The translations under genes and the position numbers were made by a program. Under the pieces are notes generated by a model, which saw nothing but the letters and a program-made list of their open reading frames with translations, was not told where the DNA came from and searched no databases. Below are positions 1-11,257 of a stretch of 64,000 nt of DNA, piece after piece. Location: positions 35,134-99,133 of the forward strand of contig JAEUWP010000364.1 in the NCBI GenBank assembly GCA_018524725.1, given 5' to 3'. Numbering within the stretch: position 1 is the stretch's first letter; each line of letters begins with the position of its first letter. The stretch is from Podaxis mareebaensis (lineage: Eukaryota > Basidiomycota > Agaricomycetes > Agaricales > Agaricaceae).

Positions 1-3000
1 CCGTTTGCAACAACTTGGCTCATGGGAGCAGGAAGATGGCCCCCACGCCCATTGATATAACCTCCCCTCGCCCGGTTGGGATTACTCATGATCTGCACAT
101 GAGCCGGGTGGGCGGGTTGACTATGATCGTGCATTAACACAGGGGCTAAAAGCGAAACAAACGAAACGTTACCTTTGTGGGGGTGCTGGACGGAATCCCG
201 CGGCAGCACGTTGACCGGGAGCAGGTTGGACAAGGGGATGAGGTCCGTAACGAGGGTTGAAAGGTGTAGCGATAGGCGGTGGCGGAGGAACCTTCGGGTT
301 CGTTGAAGTGACGAACTGCGGATTTGACAGGTTAAGACACGAGTTGAAGTCCACAGTCATGCCTCTATATGCCGAACACCTATTGCGAACGCTCAGCATG
401 ATTCTTCCCGATCGAATGAGCCAACGTACCGATCACCTAGTGTTACACCGGACATGAAGGGCACATCCCATAAAACATCCATCGACTTCGCATTGAGTCC
501 AATAACGACCCCTTTGACCGACAACGGGACGGCACCGGAGTCCCTGACCATTGTTACCCGATCTCCTAGCGCAAACTTCTGGTTTTGTAACCGATAGACC
601 GCGTGTCCAGGCTTGAGGACCGCTTGTCTCGGGATGCCCTTGACGATGGCCTTCTTGAAATCCGCAGCTGTCTTGTTTTTGGTTAGCGAGTCCGCGAGTT
701 GTTCGAGTTCCTTTACGGTTTCCTGGGCGCCATAAGCCGGTATCGCGGAATGATCGAGAATGTATGCACACCTTGGACAACTGATCGCAAAACAAGGATA
801 CTGGCTCGAAGTTCGAGACACCTCTTGCCTTCAACCACGCTCTGATCTCCCGAACCCTTTCATCTGGCTTATGATCGGTGAAAACCTCGGACGCAAGAAC
901 CATTGCATCGCCGTCGGTATCCAAACATCTAAAGATCTCAGGGAACGCAGCCTGAAATAAGCTAGGTTAATTACCAGGCTGTTCCAGAACATCCATTGAA
1001 ACTAACCTTATAGTCTTTGACTAACTCCGCCGCTTTGTCGCTGTATTCCCAGTGCCTACCGTCCTTCCTCGTGTAGTCCACAACCTTCAAGGACTTCGCT
1101 TCAAACTTCAAACTCAAACCAATGTTGATCTTCTGTTTATCGTTCCCGGCAACGACCATAAAACTCGACGTGATTCTCGACAATGCCCGCGGCGAAATCC
1201 CAATAATCTCAGCAGCCTTGAATGAAGGTAGGTATCTTGAAGCTTTCCGGTTGTTCACAATAGCCTTGAACTTCTCAGTCTCCGATTTCTCTGATGGGAA
1301 GAACTAGAAACAAATATAATTATAAGCCACTCACACGCGTGAGTCCAAGGAGGTACTCACTGCCAAGATAACGGATAGACTGGTTTCCGCTGTTGCTGTA
1401 ACTTGCGCCGCAACCCCATATGCATGTTCTCCAAGGAAGAACACCTTGCTTCCTTCCGGGAATTCCTCCTTCAAGGGTGGTGGCTCCCTTTCCATGAACC
1501 TCGGGTCCTCCGAAACGACTTCACCCAAACACATCTGCACAGCCTGCTCGACTTCTTTGTTTGCTTCTTCATAATCCTTCACAAGAGCTCCATTCTCCAG
1601 TCGCTTCAAACCCTTCAACGGCCTAACGTGCAACAGCACGTCAATCTGTCCCGTCAAAACACCACATTTCTTCGAATATACCGATTCAATACGCTCCGCT
1701 TTACTCTTCCAGTGAGCCAAACCCTGTGGTGCGTGTGGGGTAGACACGACTTTCGGCGGTGTGTTTGGTATCACAGCTATTTTCTCGTACTTGAATAACG
1801 AATCGGACACGGCAACCACAAGTCCTTCCTGGAGGAACGGCCAGCCAATGAACGTCTTGTGTCCGATCATCTTTTGCGCAATCTCCTGTGTCTTCGTCTT
1901 CTCGTGTAAATTCTCGATCTTTACCACCATCGACTTGTTTTTCGACTCCCTACCGTGGACATTAACGCCATGGAAATCCAGTACGGCTGTATGCGGGAGC
2001 GTTTTGAGCGAAGGGAAGCCGGAGAGTGCTTCTGCGCCCAAGAACACGCCGTCGCAAAGCCCTGGCACAAGATGGAGGCCATCAAGCGTCGGCAGATCAA
2101 AGGGTTCCATTTTGCAGTAGCACCGGTAAATGGTTGGGAAGAACCCGGGAAGAGAAGAGGGATATACTGTAGACTCGTCGGGGTTGAAACTGAACTTAGT
2201 ACTGGTGCCCCAGGTGTTGCGTTTGCGCTCTTCAGGCGTCAGTCTGTGCTCTCTAGCTGTAAAGGTGTGAGATCAAGCTGTATACTAGGGAAGATCAAGA
2301 CTTACAAGCCATGGCTCTCAATAATCTATTTTCATCTATGAACGGGATCTTCACAATAGCCTCCCAATCCTGCTTCTTTCCATTAAGATCCTGTTCGAAC
2401 TCGGCAGGGTAGAAATCCAGAATGGGCGAGTTGGGATCATACATCAGATCCCTATATGCCTCTGGAATATGCTCCATACTCGCGGCAGGCAAGACGCCCA
2501 TGAGCTGCTCGAACGGTTTGAAGGGAGTTCCAAGAACAAATTCGAAAGTCATCTTATCGACGTTGCGCAAATCTGTCAAACAGAGCTGAGTCTCCTGTGA
2601 GTTTTCCATAGATATTTACAACGTACCGGAAATGCGCGGCGCGTAATGATAGTTGTAGAACCATCCCCAAGACGCGACTCCGCTGTAATAATAGTGCATA
2701 ACCCACTGTAATCCCTCCACGTATCGATATACCAAGTCGCCCATCGCCTTCGGGTCATCATACGATATCTCCAACTTTCCCTGTCAACATTGTTAGTGGA
2801 GTTACATATATGCGTAGGGAATGGATCTACCTGATAATACCCCCTCTTCCACTCGTCCATCTTCTCCTTGATCGAACGTTCATACCTGGCCTCGAATCCA
2901 CCATCTGCATCATCATCAAAAGTAGGTGCCTTCTCATACTTCTGCAATACCCGATCTACAGCCGCACGACTCTCCTCGTCATCTTCATCCTCATCACTTA

Positions 3001-4970
3001 CGTCCTCCCACTCACTATCCGGCGGTTCCTCAGCATTCTCCTCGATCACATTCGCACTTGCGAGGCTACTCTTCTCGATGTCCTCTTCGATGTTGTCGTT
3101 CTCCAAAACCCCGGGTAACCGCCAAGTAACGATATTATTATCATTCTCGTCATATTCATCCCACCGCACGCTAAGGTGCAAGTCTTCTGCGAGGCGATTG
3201 ATAAACGCGCGCTCGCGAGCAGGGAAGGTGTTGAGCATGGACAGTTTCCCCGCTTTGGACACAGGCCCATCCCGGCTGTCGAGAATGTATGCCTTGACTT
3301 TGTTGAAGATTTCTCTTTGCGGCTGTGTCAAGACTGTCGGAAACGCGTATCAGCTGTAGGAGATACTAATGATATAGGGAGACGAACGTACCAAGTTTGG
3401 ACCGCTTACGGCCCATCTCCATCTCCTTCACGTGTTTCGCTTGCTTTCCTTTGAACCAATTCAAATCCGCATACTCCTTCTCAAAAACTTCCTGTTCCCA
3501 TTGCGCCATTTCGTCGAGAACCACTTGGAGTCGCTTGACGTTAATGACGCCGCTTTCGTTGATATAACCGTCTGTAAAAACGTGAGTCAGGTCATGCTGT
3601 TGGTTGCTGCCGAAACGAAAACTCACCGAGGCCAGGCAAAACCTTCTTATACACTTCGAATAGCTTCTCCAATCCATTCTCATGGATGTGCAAGTCGGGA
3701 AGATTGGGCAAAAAATCATTGCCGACAAACACAGCAAGCAAAATGAAATCATCAATAACACGCTCCAAGTTGTACTCAAAGGGTAGCACTGGTTCAATAT
3801 CGCGGAATTCGAGGTCGAGATATTCGCGCATAAGGCAAAGGTGAAGCAGATAGAAATTGATCGACTCCAGGCTGTGTAGTGCAATAAGCAACGTGTATGT
3901 GGAATGAAAATCAATAATCCATACCTTGTGTTGTTCTTCTTCTTCGAACTAGGACCAAACTTGACTTCCTCTCGCAGTAAGCAGAAATGAGGGTCATGGC
4001 TCAAAAGCCCAAGCATAATAAGATCGGCATCCAGGCCATATAAACAATGGCGAATGTTGGGGTCGTAGTCCGGCTGTGCCCGGGACAACCTGATATACTC
4101 CATAATCTTGTGTTCGCCCTCTCCTGGAACCTCATGACCAGACAACACGACTTGGATGCCTCGCCAATTGGAATCTTCGGAGATTTTCTTATTAACAAAG
4201 TAGCGCAACTGCTCGGACAAACGGGCCATGAAGGGTGTACCTATGAAAAGGGGTCAGTGCGCACGAACAGCCCAAAGCATGAAGGAGGCGCACCTGGTGT
4301 GATACAGTTGCTGTCAAAGGCCTTTTCATCGGGCAGCTTTTCTCCTTTCCTCTCCGCCTTTTCTCTGATTTCCTTTGCTTCCTTCGCAGAACGGAAACGC
4401 CGGCTGCGTTGCTGATTCATCTTAGCACGAGGCGCAACGCCATCAACCGCCATGAAGAACAACTTTTTCGGCTTGATTTTGCTGAAAAGGTGGTCGACGT
4501 AAGCAAAGATAGATGTGAATATTTGGTCTTCAGAAAGTCGAAAATGAGCGTCTTCGTCATTGGGATGAGAACCTAGAGCAACCATAAGTGGCACGGAATG
4601 ATGTCGTTAGATAGCAGGCAGCGCACAGTTGTGGATGATGCCGTTGAAATCGAGGTATAGGTTATCTGCTTGCGGTCAGAGGGACGTTGTGTGTCAAGGT
4701 CCCAGAGACATACCAAATTCTGGAATCTTGTTCTCTTGGATTAGTTGTGACGTCAAAGGGTAGCGTTCACTATCCCAGCGATAAGAAAAACACATCAGGA
4801 GACTGGGATACGCGGCGACCTACGAGATGTAGCGGAAGAACTAGAATGGGGAACATGAGCAACGTCGGGTGTGCGCTAATTCTGCAACAAGACCAACCTT
4901 TGGGATACCTGGGAGACATCAGATGCATTGTGAGGTGCGTTCAGATAGAACAAGATAGATACGTACCCAT
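1..4970 (-). CDS. XRN1: 5'-3' exoribonuclease 1 (Xrn1/Kem1), 3' end outside window
   Basis: Cytoplasmic 5'-3' exoribonuclease that degrades decapped mRNA. I assembled exons 4967-4970, 4898-4908, 4824-4840, 4714-4769, 4627-4665, 4294-4572, 3925-4240, 3627-3871, 3392-3571, 2831-3333, 2627-2780, 2306-2572, 1361-2256, 1007-1303, 772-951, 430-722, 173-379 and 1-120, about 1350 codons in the window. The protein starts MGIPKFFRYISERYP, the family's N-terminal signature. Catalytic acidic residues are in place: YLDFNG (Asp35), [26 protein letters not shown] and GNDFLP. The following SH3-like part contains [12 protein letters not shown]. The 1-120 segment is glycine/arginine-rich ([13 protein letters not shown]), typical of the disordered tail, and runs off the left edge. 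An acidic insert ([16 protein letters not shown]) lies around 3000. The first three coding pieces are microexons of 4, 11 and 17 nt. Identity is essentially certain; junctions are inferred from splice consensus plus family sequence. Confidence 0.95.
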
Positions 4971-7900
4971 TATACTATTACAAGTACGGGAAGCAGGGAG
5001 CAAGGATAGTGGCAAGTTTCAAGTCTGTATGTCACGAGGACAGGCACCAGCGCAACGGACATGCTGACTGAGGCGTGGTGGAAATTTACTTAGAAAGGTG
5101 AGTCAATTGCCATTCCAGGACTGACCTTCTCAACCCTCAAGGGCTCTTGCAATGTGCACAATTAAGCTCTTACTGTATAGCTGTAGGTATCTGCTGTGTC
5201 TCCGTATCGGACTCCTTTTCTCTTGCATTCCACGCCGAAAATGTCGTCCTCCGAAACGGACCCTCCTGACCTTGACTTCCCTCATGTAAAAGAAACCTTC
5301 CCACAGTTCCAAATTCTAACAGCAAGCTCCTGACATGTCTTAACTGCGACGCCCGACTTCACCGGCGGCAGATGCCCCAGAGATCGAGCCCATCCCCTTT
5401 TTCGGGGGGAAAATCAGGTTGAATTCATCCACCACCTCGCGACTATTTTTCTTAGCCAGTATCCAGGGATGACCCAGCCCATCGGGAATCGCTCTAGGAC
5501 GCTATATCTTATGTCCATTTTCGCCCATCAGCAAGGTCCTTCGAGTGTTACTTCCCTGCACGCCAATTCCCAACTCTCGATCAAGTGTTAATTTCATCAA
5601 GCTCTCAGAAGCCATCATGCTTACACAGGACCTCGTCTGACTTAAGCCAAGACTAAAGGTATTCCCACTTAAACTATATATCGTTGTACTCAGAAATTGA
5701 AGTTTGGATTTCATTCTTCTATTATACATTCGACCTGTTCGCTGCTGAGGCCCTAGCCAACATCCCCCCCCCCTAAAACAAGCTCTATAGGTCATGCGAG
5801 AAGCCCTCATCCAATCCCGTGCTTATCCACTCCGCTTCTGTGGTGACTGTACTTTACTTGGAAGAATGTTTCTCCCTGCAATGCATTTTCCCATCTGGAA
5901 TATGCTTAACGGCCCTCGAAACCATTCCAGCGTTCATCTACCAACAGCAGATACAATCATGACAGTCGACCACCAATTTCAAAGATCCACCTTTGTGCCT
6001 CCCCTCAACAATCTGTCATCTATCTCATGCATAGAAAATTCCCCATAGTTCCACCGCGGACATTACAATTACCTACCACTAGGTAGTTGCATCAAACCGT
6101 ACAGAAGGCCGTTAGGACATCCACAAGAAGGCTTGGGCTGCAACCAGATGCTGACAATCATCTTATCTTAACTGATCCGCCTCTCAGTCCCCGTCACACC
6201 ACTACCGCCACCACTACCGCCACCGTGTCACGGGTATTTTCATCCGTGGAGATACTTATGCACCGATCCACTCCATCTTCAAGCTAAAGTGTGAAGTCCC
6301 TATGGTTGGGATTCGAATTTTCGTCACCAAAATGTGAAATAATGGTTAATGGTTAAGGCTGTGACTATCACGCTGACTCCTGACGATATCAACCACTACC
6401 CGTATCAAGTTCCTGTACGCCAATCGGCGGTTGAGGGTCTGCACTTCAAACCACCACGTTGGTGCATGATCTCATCGAGCTGGGGCTTTATTTACAGGAC
6501 CCACTTCACCGCACACATGCCTAGGTTCTCTAATGGCGCAGATGTTCAGATGTTACATTCGAGCGCAGCTCAAATAAAGACCACAAAACTATCCTTGACA
6601 GCCAAGATCTCATTAACCACATGATACAAGTACCTCCGCCCCCGACGATCACACACATGCCTAGGTTCTCTAATGGCGCAGATGTTCAGATGTTATATTC
6701 GAACGCAGCCCAAATAAGACCACAAAACTATCCTTGACAGCCAAGATTTCATTAACCACATAATACAAGCACCTCCGCCCCCGACGATCCACGCCGAACG
6801 AGATCGCAAAGAACTGAAGAGTGGGTTCATTTGGTACTTCTCCAAACCCCAAAACCAGTTTTCCAGGCAATCCTAGGTTGTTCCCCCCCGTGATGTTGAC
6901 TCCGTCATTAACGGAACCAAGGACTGGCAATGAACACCTGCACCATCTCAACTTCCATGGAATACGGAGGAGAGGGGTCGTTATTACACCACTTGGGTTA
7001 GGTTAGACTCAAGGTTATCGGTCCACACAGCCCCCGTTCCTTTCATTGACAGGACTCAGTTGGACAGGAGAGGCACATGGTGATCATGATCGTAATCATG
7101 AAAGTTACGGACATCAATGGCTAATTGCTTCCCCCTCGACATCAATCATCATGGGAATCATGATTGAGAACTGAATTGAGTAGTATCCAGTTACCGTTGC
7201 TTCAGGTATATATGAACGTTTAATGTCTAATCCGTCTAGGTCTAAGTTAGACGAACAATGACACGGCTACACGCCACTAGGTTAGCTGATTTACTCGCCC
7301 ACACAAACCGCTTTCGCACAACTGTGACAAGTTCTGCTACCAACAACTAGGAGTTGAAACCTTTTCCGTCCGAGGTAATTCCTCTTACGGTACCTCCATC
7401 AAGCAACGCTGGTGTTGTGAAACCGTCCCAATACCGATCCCCGACCCGTTTTGGTGACACCTCCTTCCGGCATTCAAAATTCCCAATCCCCAATCTTCTG
7501 CACTCACAGCTGTCCCACCTACCCCTCGGGATATGGTTCAGCCAACTCAACCGATGCCAGACAGGTACTATACTTACTTCAATGTATGAGAAAAACTCAC
7601 AGGTAAAGACGCCGTAACCGCTATCTGGCTACCCCAAAAGTGCACTAACTCTGAGAAAACTGCAACCGGAAATATTTCATACCCCATCTCGCCAGATGTA
7701 GATCCCGAATACTCAGCACCTCGCCCCATGGTTGTGGATCAGTCATGACAAGCCGCCGGGGGGAGCACGGTCTGATCGACTATAGGCCGGTTATTTGAAG
7801 CCGCATGGGCGCGTTGAAGATGGGACCTAGGCATTAGGAGATGTACGCCACCCAGTGACAGCTTCAGTATTTTTTTTCTCACTAAATATTTTAAGGGGAC

Positions 7901-8931
7901 TAGGAAGCGAGGACAGCGAAATATCTTGATGTCTGGACTAAAATTAGTGGACTGGGGAATTCCACGGACATGGGAACCGCGAGGCTAGTACCCTAACGTA
8001 CTCCACTGCGTCCACTGTTCAGTTGTCTCTGAGAGATTACATGCGGAAGTGGTGGACGGTATGGGCGCTTGTCAGTCAAACAGAGCTGTTATTGAGAACA
8101 AACATCACCCAACATTAGCCACTCACACAAGGAACTAATCAAACTCGGCTATTACTTGACTTGACGTAACGGTATTCATAGTCATTTCAACATTCCCATC
8201 TGGCGTGGTTGAGGCCTCCTGCGAAACCGTCTACACCCCATCTGTCCAACGCCAAAGACACGAGGCCTGAGGGACAGGGTCTGAGGTCGTTCTATACCCA
8301 TATCAACTCTGGCATTCCAGCATTAACGCCTCGGCTATGACGTCTAACGAGCCTACCCACAATCACCATTCTGATATATGACGCGAGTGATACTCGAAGC
8401 GCTAATATCGCCTGATGTCTAATTTGACATGCACCAAGTCGAAGCCACATAGTCACAGTATTTTTGGAACTTGGCAAGAAGATGGGATGTCACGAACTAT
8501 GATTATCACTTCGCCTCGGCGAGATTATCTGCAGATGGCCGAGTGTGGGATATCCCTTCTGGTGGAATGGCATGAGAATCCGTTGAAAACCGGTATTGTC
8601 GATGTCATTCTACGTGTTTGGGGTTTGCAACCACTCGTAGCAAGGGATCGACGTGGAAGGCCAGCGCCGTTGTGCTCGAATAGGTTATTACCTAGCCTAC
8701 TGACTGATGCGAATATGCCAGGACACAGATTAGATATCATCACTGAGGCCGAGATGCGAAACGAAGTATATATCCGTTTGTAACAACCCACTGCCCACTC
8801 CAACATCCAACCCAAATTACACCCAAAATACACTTCTAACTATTCCCTAAGCACCAACATTCAATCGAAGATAGAAACAAGCAGGGAGCTCCTTGCATTT
8901 CGCTTCCTCGCCCCAAACCATAATCACCGGA
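4971..8931. other. gene-poor gap between GMP synthase 3' end and XRN1 5' end
   Basis: No gene is recognised in these 4 kb. The part next to 4970 must hold the XRN1 promoter and 5' leader. Visible structures are a run of ten C at 5764-5773, a short ACTACCGCC-type repeat near 6199-6224, and a 140-bp tandem duplication at 6512-6790. Open frames here (for example plus 8415-8783, 122 codons) have no recognisable motif and no convincing exon partners. Composition is similar to the rest of the gene-bearing part. Confidence 0.6.
6512..6790. repeat. tandem duplication of a 140-bp unit
   Basis: Two head-to-tail copies, 6512-6651 and 6652-6790, each starting CACACATGCCTAGGTTCTCT and ending near CCCCCGACGATC. 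They differ at a handful of bases, mostly transitions, plus a one-base deletion in the second copy. No coding potential is recognised. Probably a local replication or unequal-exchange product. Confidence 0.9.
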
Positions 8932-11257
8932 CTACAGCCATTCCACGGTCTTGACACAACAAGTAGAATCATCAGCTGATGATTGATCAGAGGACTGAAA
9001 CCAGCTTACCGCGGGAGGTTTTGACGAGATGTCATATGTCACCCGATTGATACCAGCCACTTCATTGGTAATACGGGACGATATACGCCTGAGGACCTCA
9101 GGGGGGAATACATACCTGTGGATTTCGATTTCGAAAACGCAGTATGATACGTGCAAGACCGCAGCGTGAGATAAATAGGAAATTGGAGATGATCGGTCAG
9201 GGTCGGGACTAAACCCTTGCGATATGCAAACACAGAAGCCAGAAACACTCACCAATCGGCGGTCATGAAGTCCTCAGATTGAACAGCACGTAGAGCGATG
9301 ACCTAGGGCGCGGCGCCGATTGAGTTTATTTGACTCTTTTTTCCCTGCTTCCTGTGGAGACGAATTGGGGGTGCACCGAACTTACCTGTTCGTAGGTTCT
9401 CTGATCCCCCATAACCCCTACAGCTTTCACAGGTAGCAGAACTGCGAAGGCCTGAGATATATCATTATAGAGACCGGCCTTGCGGATCTCCTCGATATAG
9501 ATGCTGTCAGCATGTTGGAGGATCTTGACTTGTTCACGCGTAACGGGTCCAAGGATACGAATGGCCAGTCCTGGTCCAGGGAAAGGATGCCTTTGCACGA
9601 GGGCTGCGGGTATTGAGAGGAGCCGCCCTAATGCACGGACTTCATCTAGAGTAAGTCCAAGGGCAGCAAGTCACCAATGAATGAAGATGTTAGCTGCTGG
9701 TAAACGAACCTGGATCCCATTGAATCGCTTCTTACCTTTGAACAACTCTCGAAGGGGTTCAATCAACTTTAGCTTCATGTCCTTCAAGAGTCCACCGACG
9801 TTGTGGTGCGTTTTGATTGTAGCGCTGGGACCCTTAAAGCTGATGCTTTCGATGACATCTGGGTAGAGAGTACCCTGGAGTAACCACTCCACGCGTCCTT
9901 TAGCCACACCACCCTTTTCTTCGTCCTCCGCGGCCGCCTCGATTTTTGCCGCTTCAGCCTCAAAGACATGAATGAACGTATTTCCGATGATCTTTCGCTT
10001 TTGTTCTGGATCTTCAACACCTTCCAACCGCGAGAGGAAAAGATCAGAGGCATCAACAACAGTCAAGTTGACACCTAGGTTCTTGTTCAACATTTCATGA
10101 ACTTGTTGGGCTTCATTCATTCTCAGAACACCGTTGTCCACCATTATGGCATGGAACCTGAAAAGAACGTCAGTCGTTTTTTTTTATGTGCATCCCTATG
10201 ACGTACCGGTCACCAATGGCTTCGTGCATCAATTTTGCTGCAACCGTACTATCGACACCACCGCTCACCGCCCCAATGACTCGACCCTTGGGCCCACAGA
10301 TCTCCCTAATGCGTGCAATCTCTTTTCCAATAAACTCTTCCTAAAGATCAGAATGACGTATTGGTGATCAGAACACATGTACACATGAACGAAAGAAATG
10401 AAGTACCATAGTCCAGTTGGGCCGGCATTGACAGATATTCAAGATGAAACGTCCGATGACCTCCCTTCCCCGAGGAGAGTGTGTGACTTCTGGGTGGAAC
10501 TGAATGCCGTAGAACGGTTTGGAGTTATGGGCAAGGGCAGCATAGGGTGCAGTGTTTGTATGACCAATGACGTGGAAATCCTTCGGTGGCTCTGAAAGCT
10601 GATCACCATGGGACATCCAAACCTGATCAAGAAACGAAATGTGCCAGTTAATTTCGTTCTTAGGGTAGTGAATCTGACACACCTGCATTTCTTCTCCAAG
10701 TCCCTCGAACAAAGCGTCAACAGAGCCTTCTCCGCCGATCTTGTTGATCTTAACCTCCGCGAAGCCATACTCCCTGTGATCACACTTTGTGACTTCGCCT
10801 CCTAGATTCCACGCTAATTCCTGTTTTCATTGTCTGCCATATCAACAACGATGTTCCCTTGCATGCAATGATCTCACCTGCAATCCGTAGCAAATGCCCA
10901 GAATCGGCACTCCTGCTTCGAAGACGGCAGGATCGACATGAGGCGATTCTTCGTCGTAGACGGAATACGGAGACCCTGAAAGGATGATTCCTGCAGGACG
11001 AGCGGTGTGAGACGGGGCGACGGTGGAGATAAGTTTGACAGCGACCTTTGGGTTTGAAGTTGACTTCAGAGAGTTTGGTGGTGCAGGGCAAAAGCTCCGC
11101 ATAGACACGGTGTTCTCTGCACCTGCGTGTGATTAAGTGACTATACTGTTGTTTGATGTTCGTCACTGATGTTGTTGTTATGAGGTGGCATTTCACACAC
11201 CTGCGATCCAAAATCCAGGATGAGGATTGTGTCGAACTGGTCGTGGATTTCGGCCAT
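8932..11257 (-). CDS. GUA1: GMP synthase (glutamine-hydrolysing)
   Basis: Converts XMP to GMP with ATP and glutamine, the last step of guanine nucleotide synthesis, in the cytosol. Exons: 11201-11257, 11046-11145, 10878-10990, 10683-10820, 10407-10622, 10207-10340, 9736-10157, 9386-9645, 9253-9302, 9010-9115 and 8949-8932, giving 537 residues against about 525 in yeast. The N-terminal class I glutamine amidotransferase shows [16 protein letters not shown], the nucleophile GICYG (Cys86) and the FHPEV histidine/glutamate. The ATP pyrophosphatase half has the P-loop [10 protein letters not shown]. The C-terminal dimerisation domain shows [18 protein letters not shown] and the closing [13 protein letters not shown]. 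All eleven exons join in one open frame. The last exon is only 18 nt including the stop. It lies 4 kb upstream of XRN1 on the same strand; co-regulation is not implied. Confidence 0.96.

Noticed and set aside
2868..3359. 163-codon plus-strand frame rich in Ser opposite XRN1
   Set aside because: Mirror of the acidic Glu/Asp-rich insert in XRN1.
6301..6320. Possible tRNA B box (GGGATTCGAATTT)
   Set aside because: No matching A box, cloverleaf or acceptor stem nearby. No tRNA or rRNA gene was found in the window.
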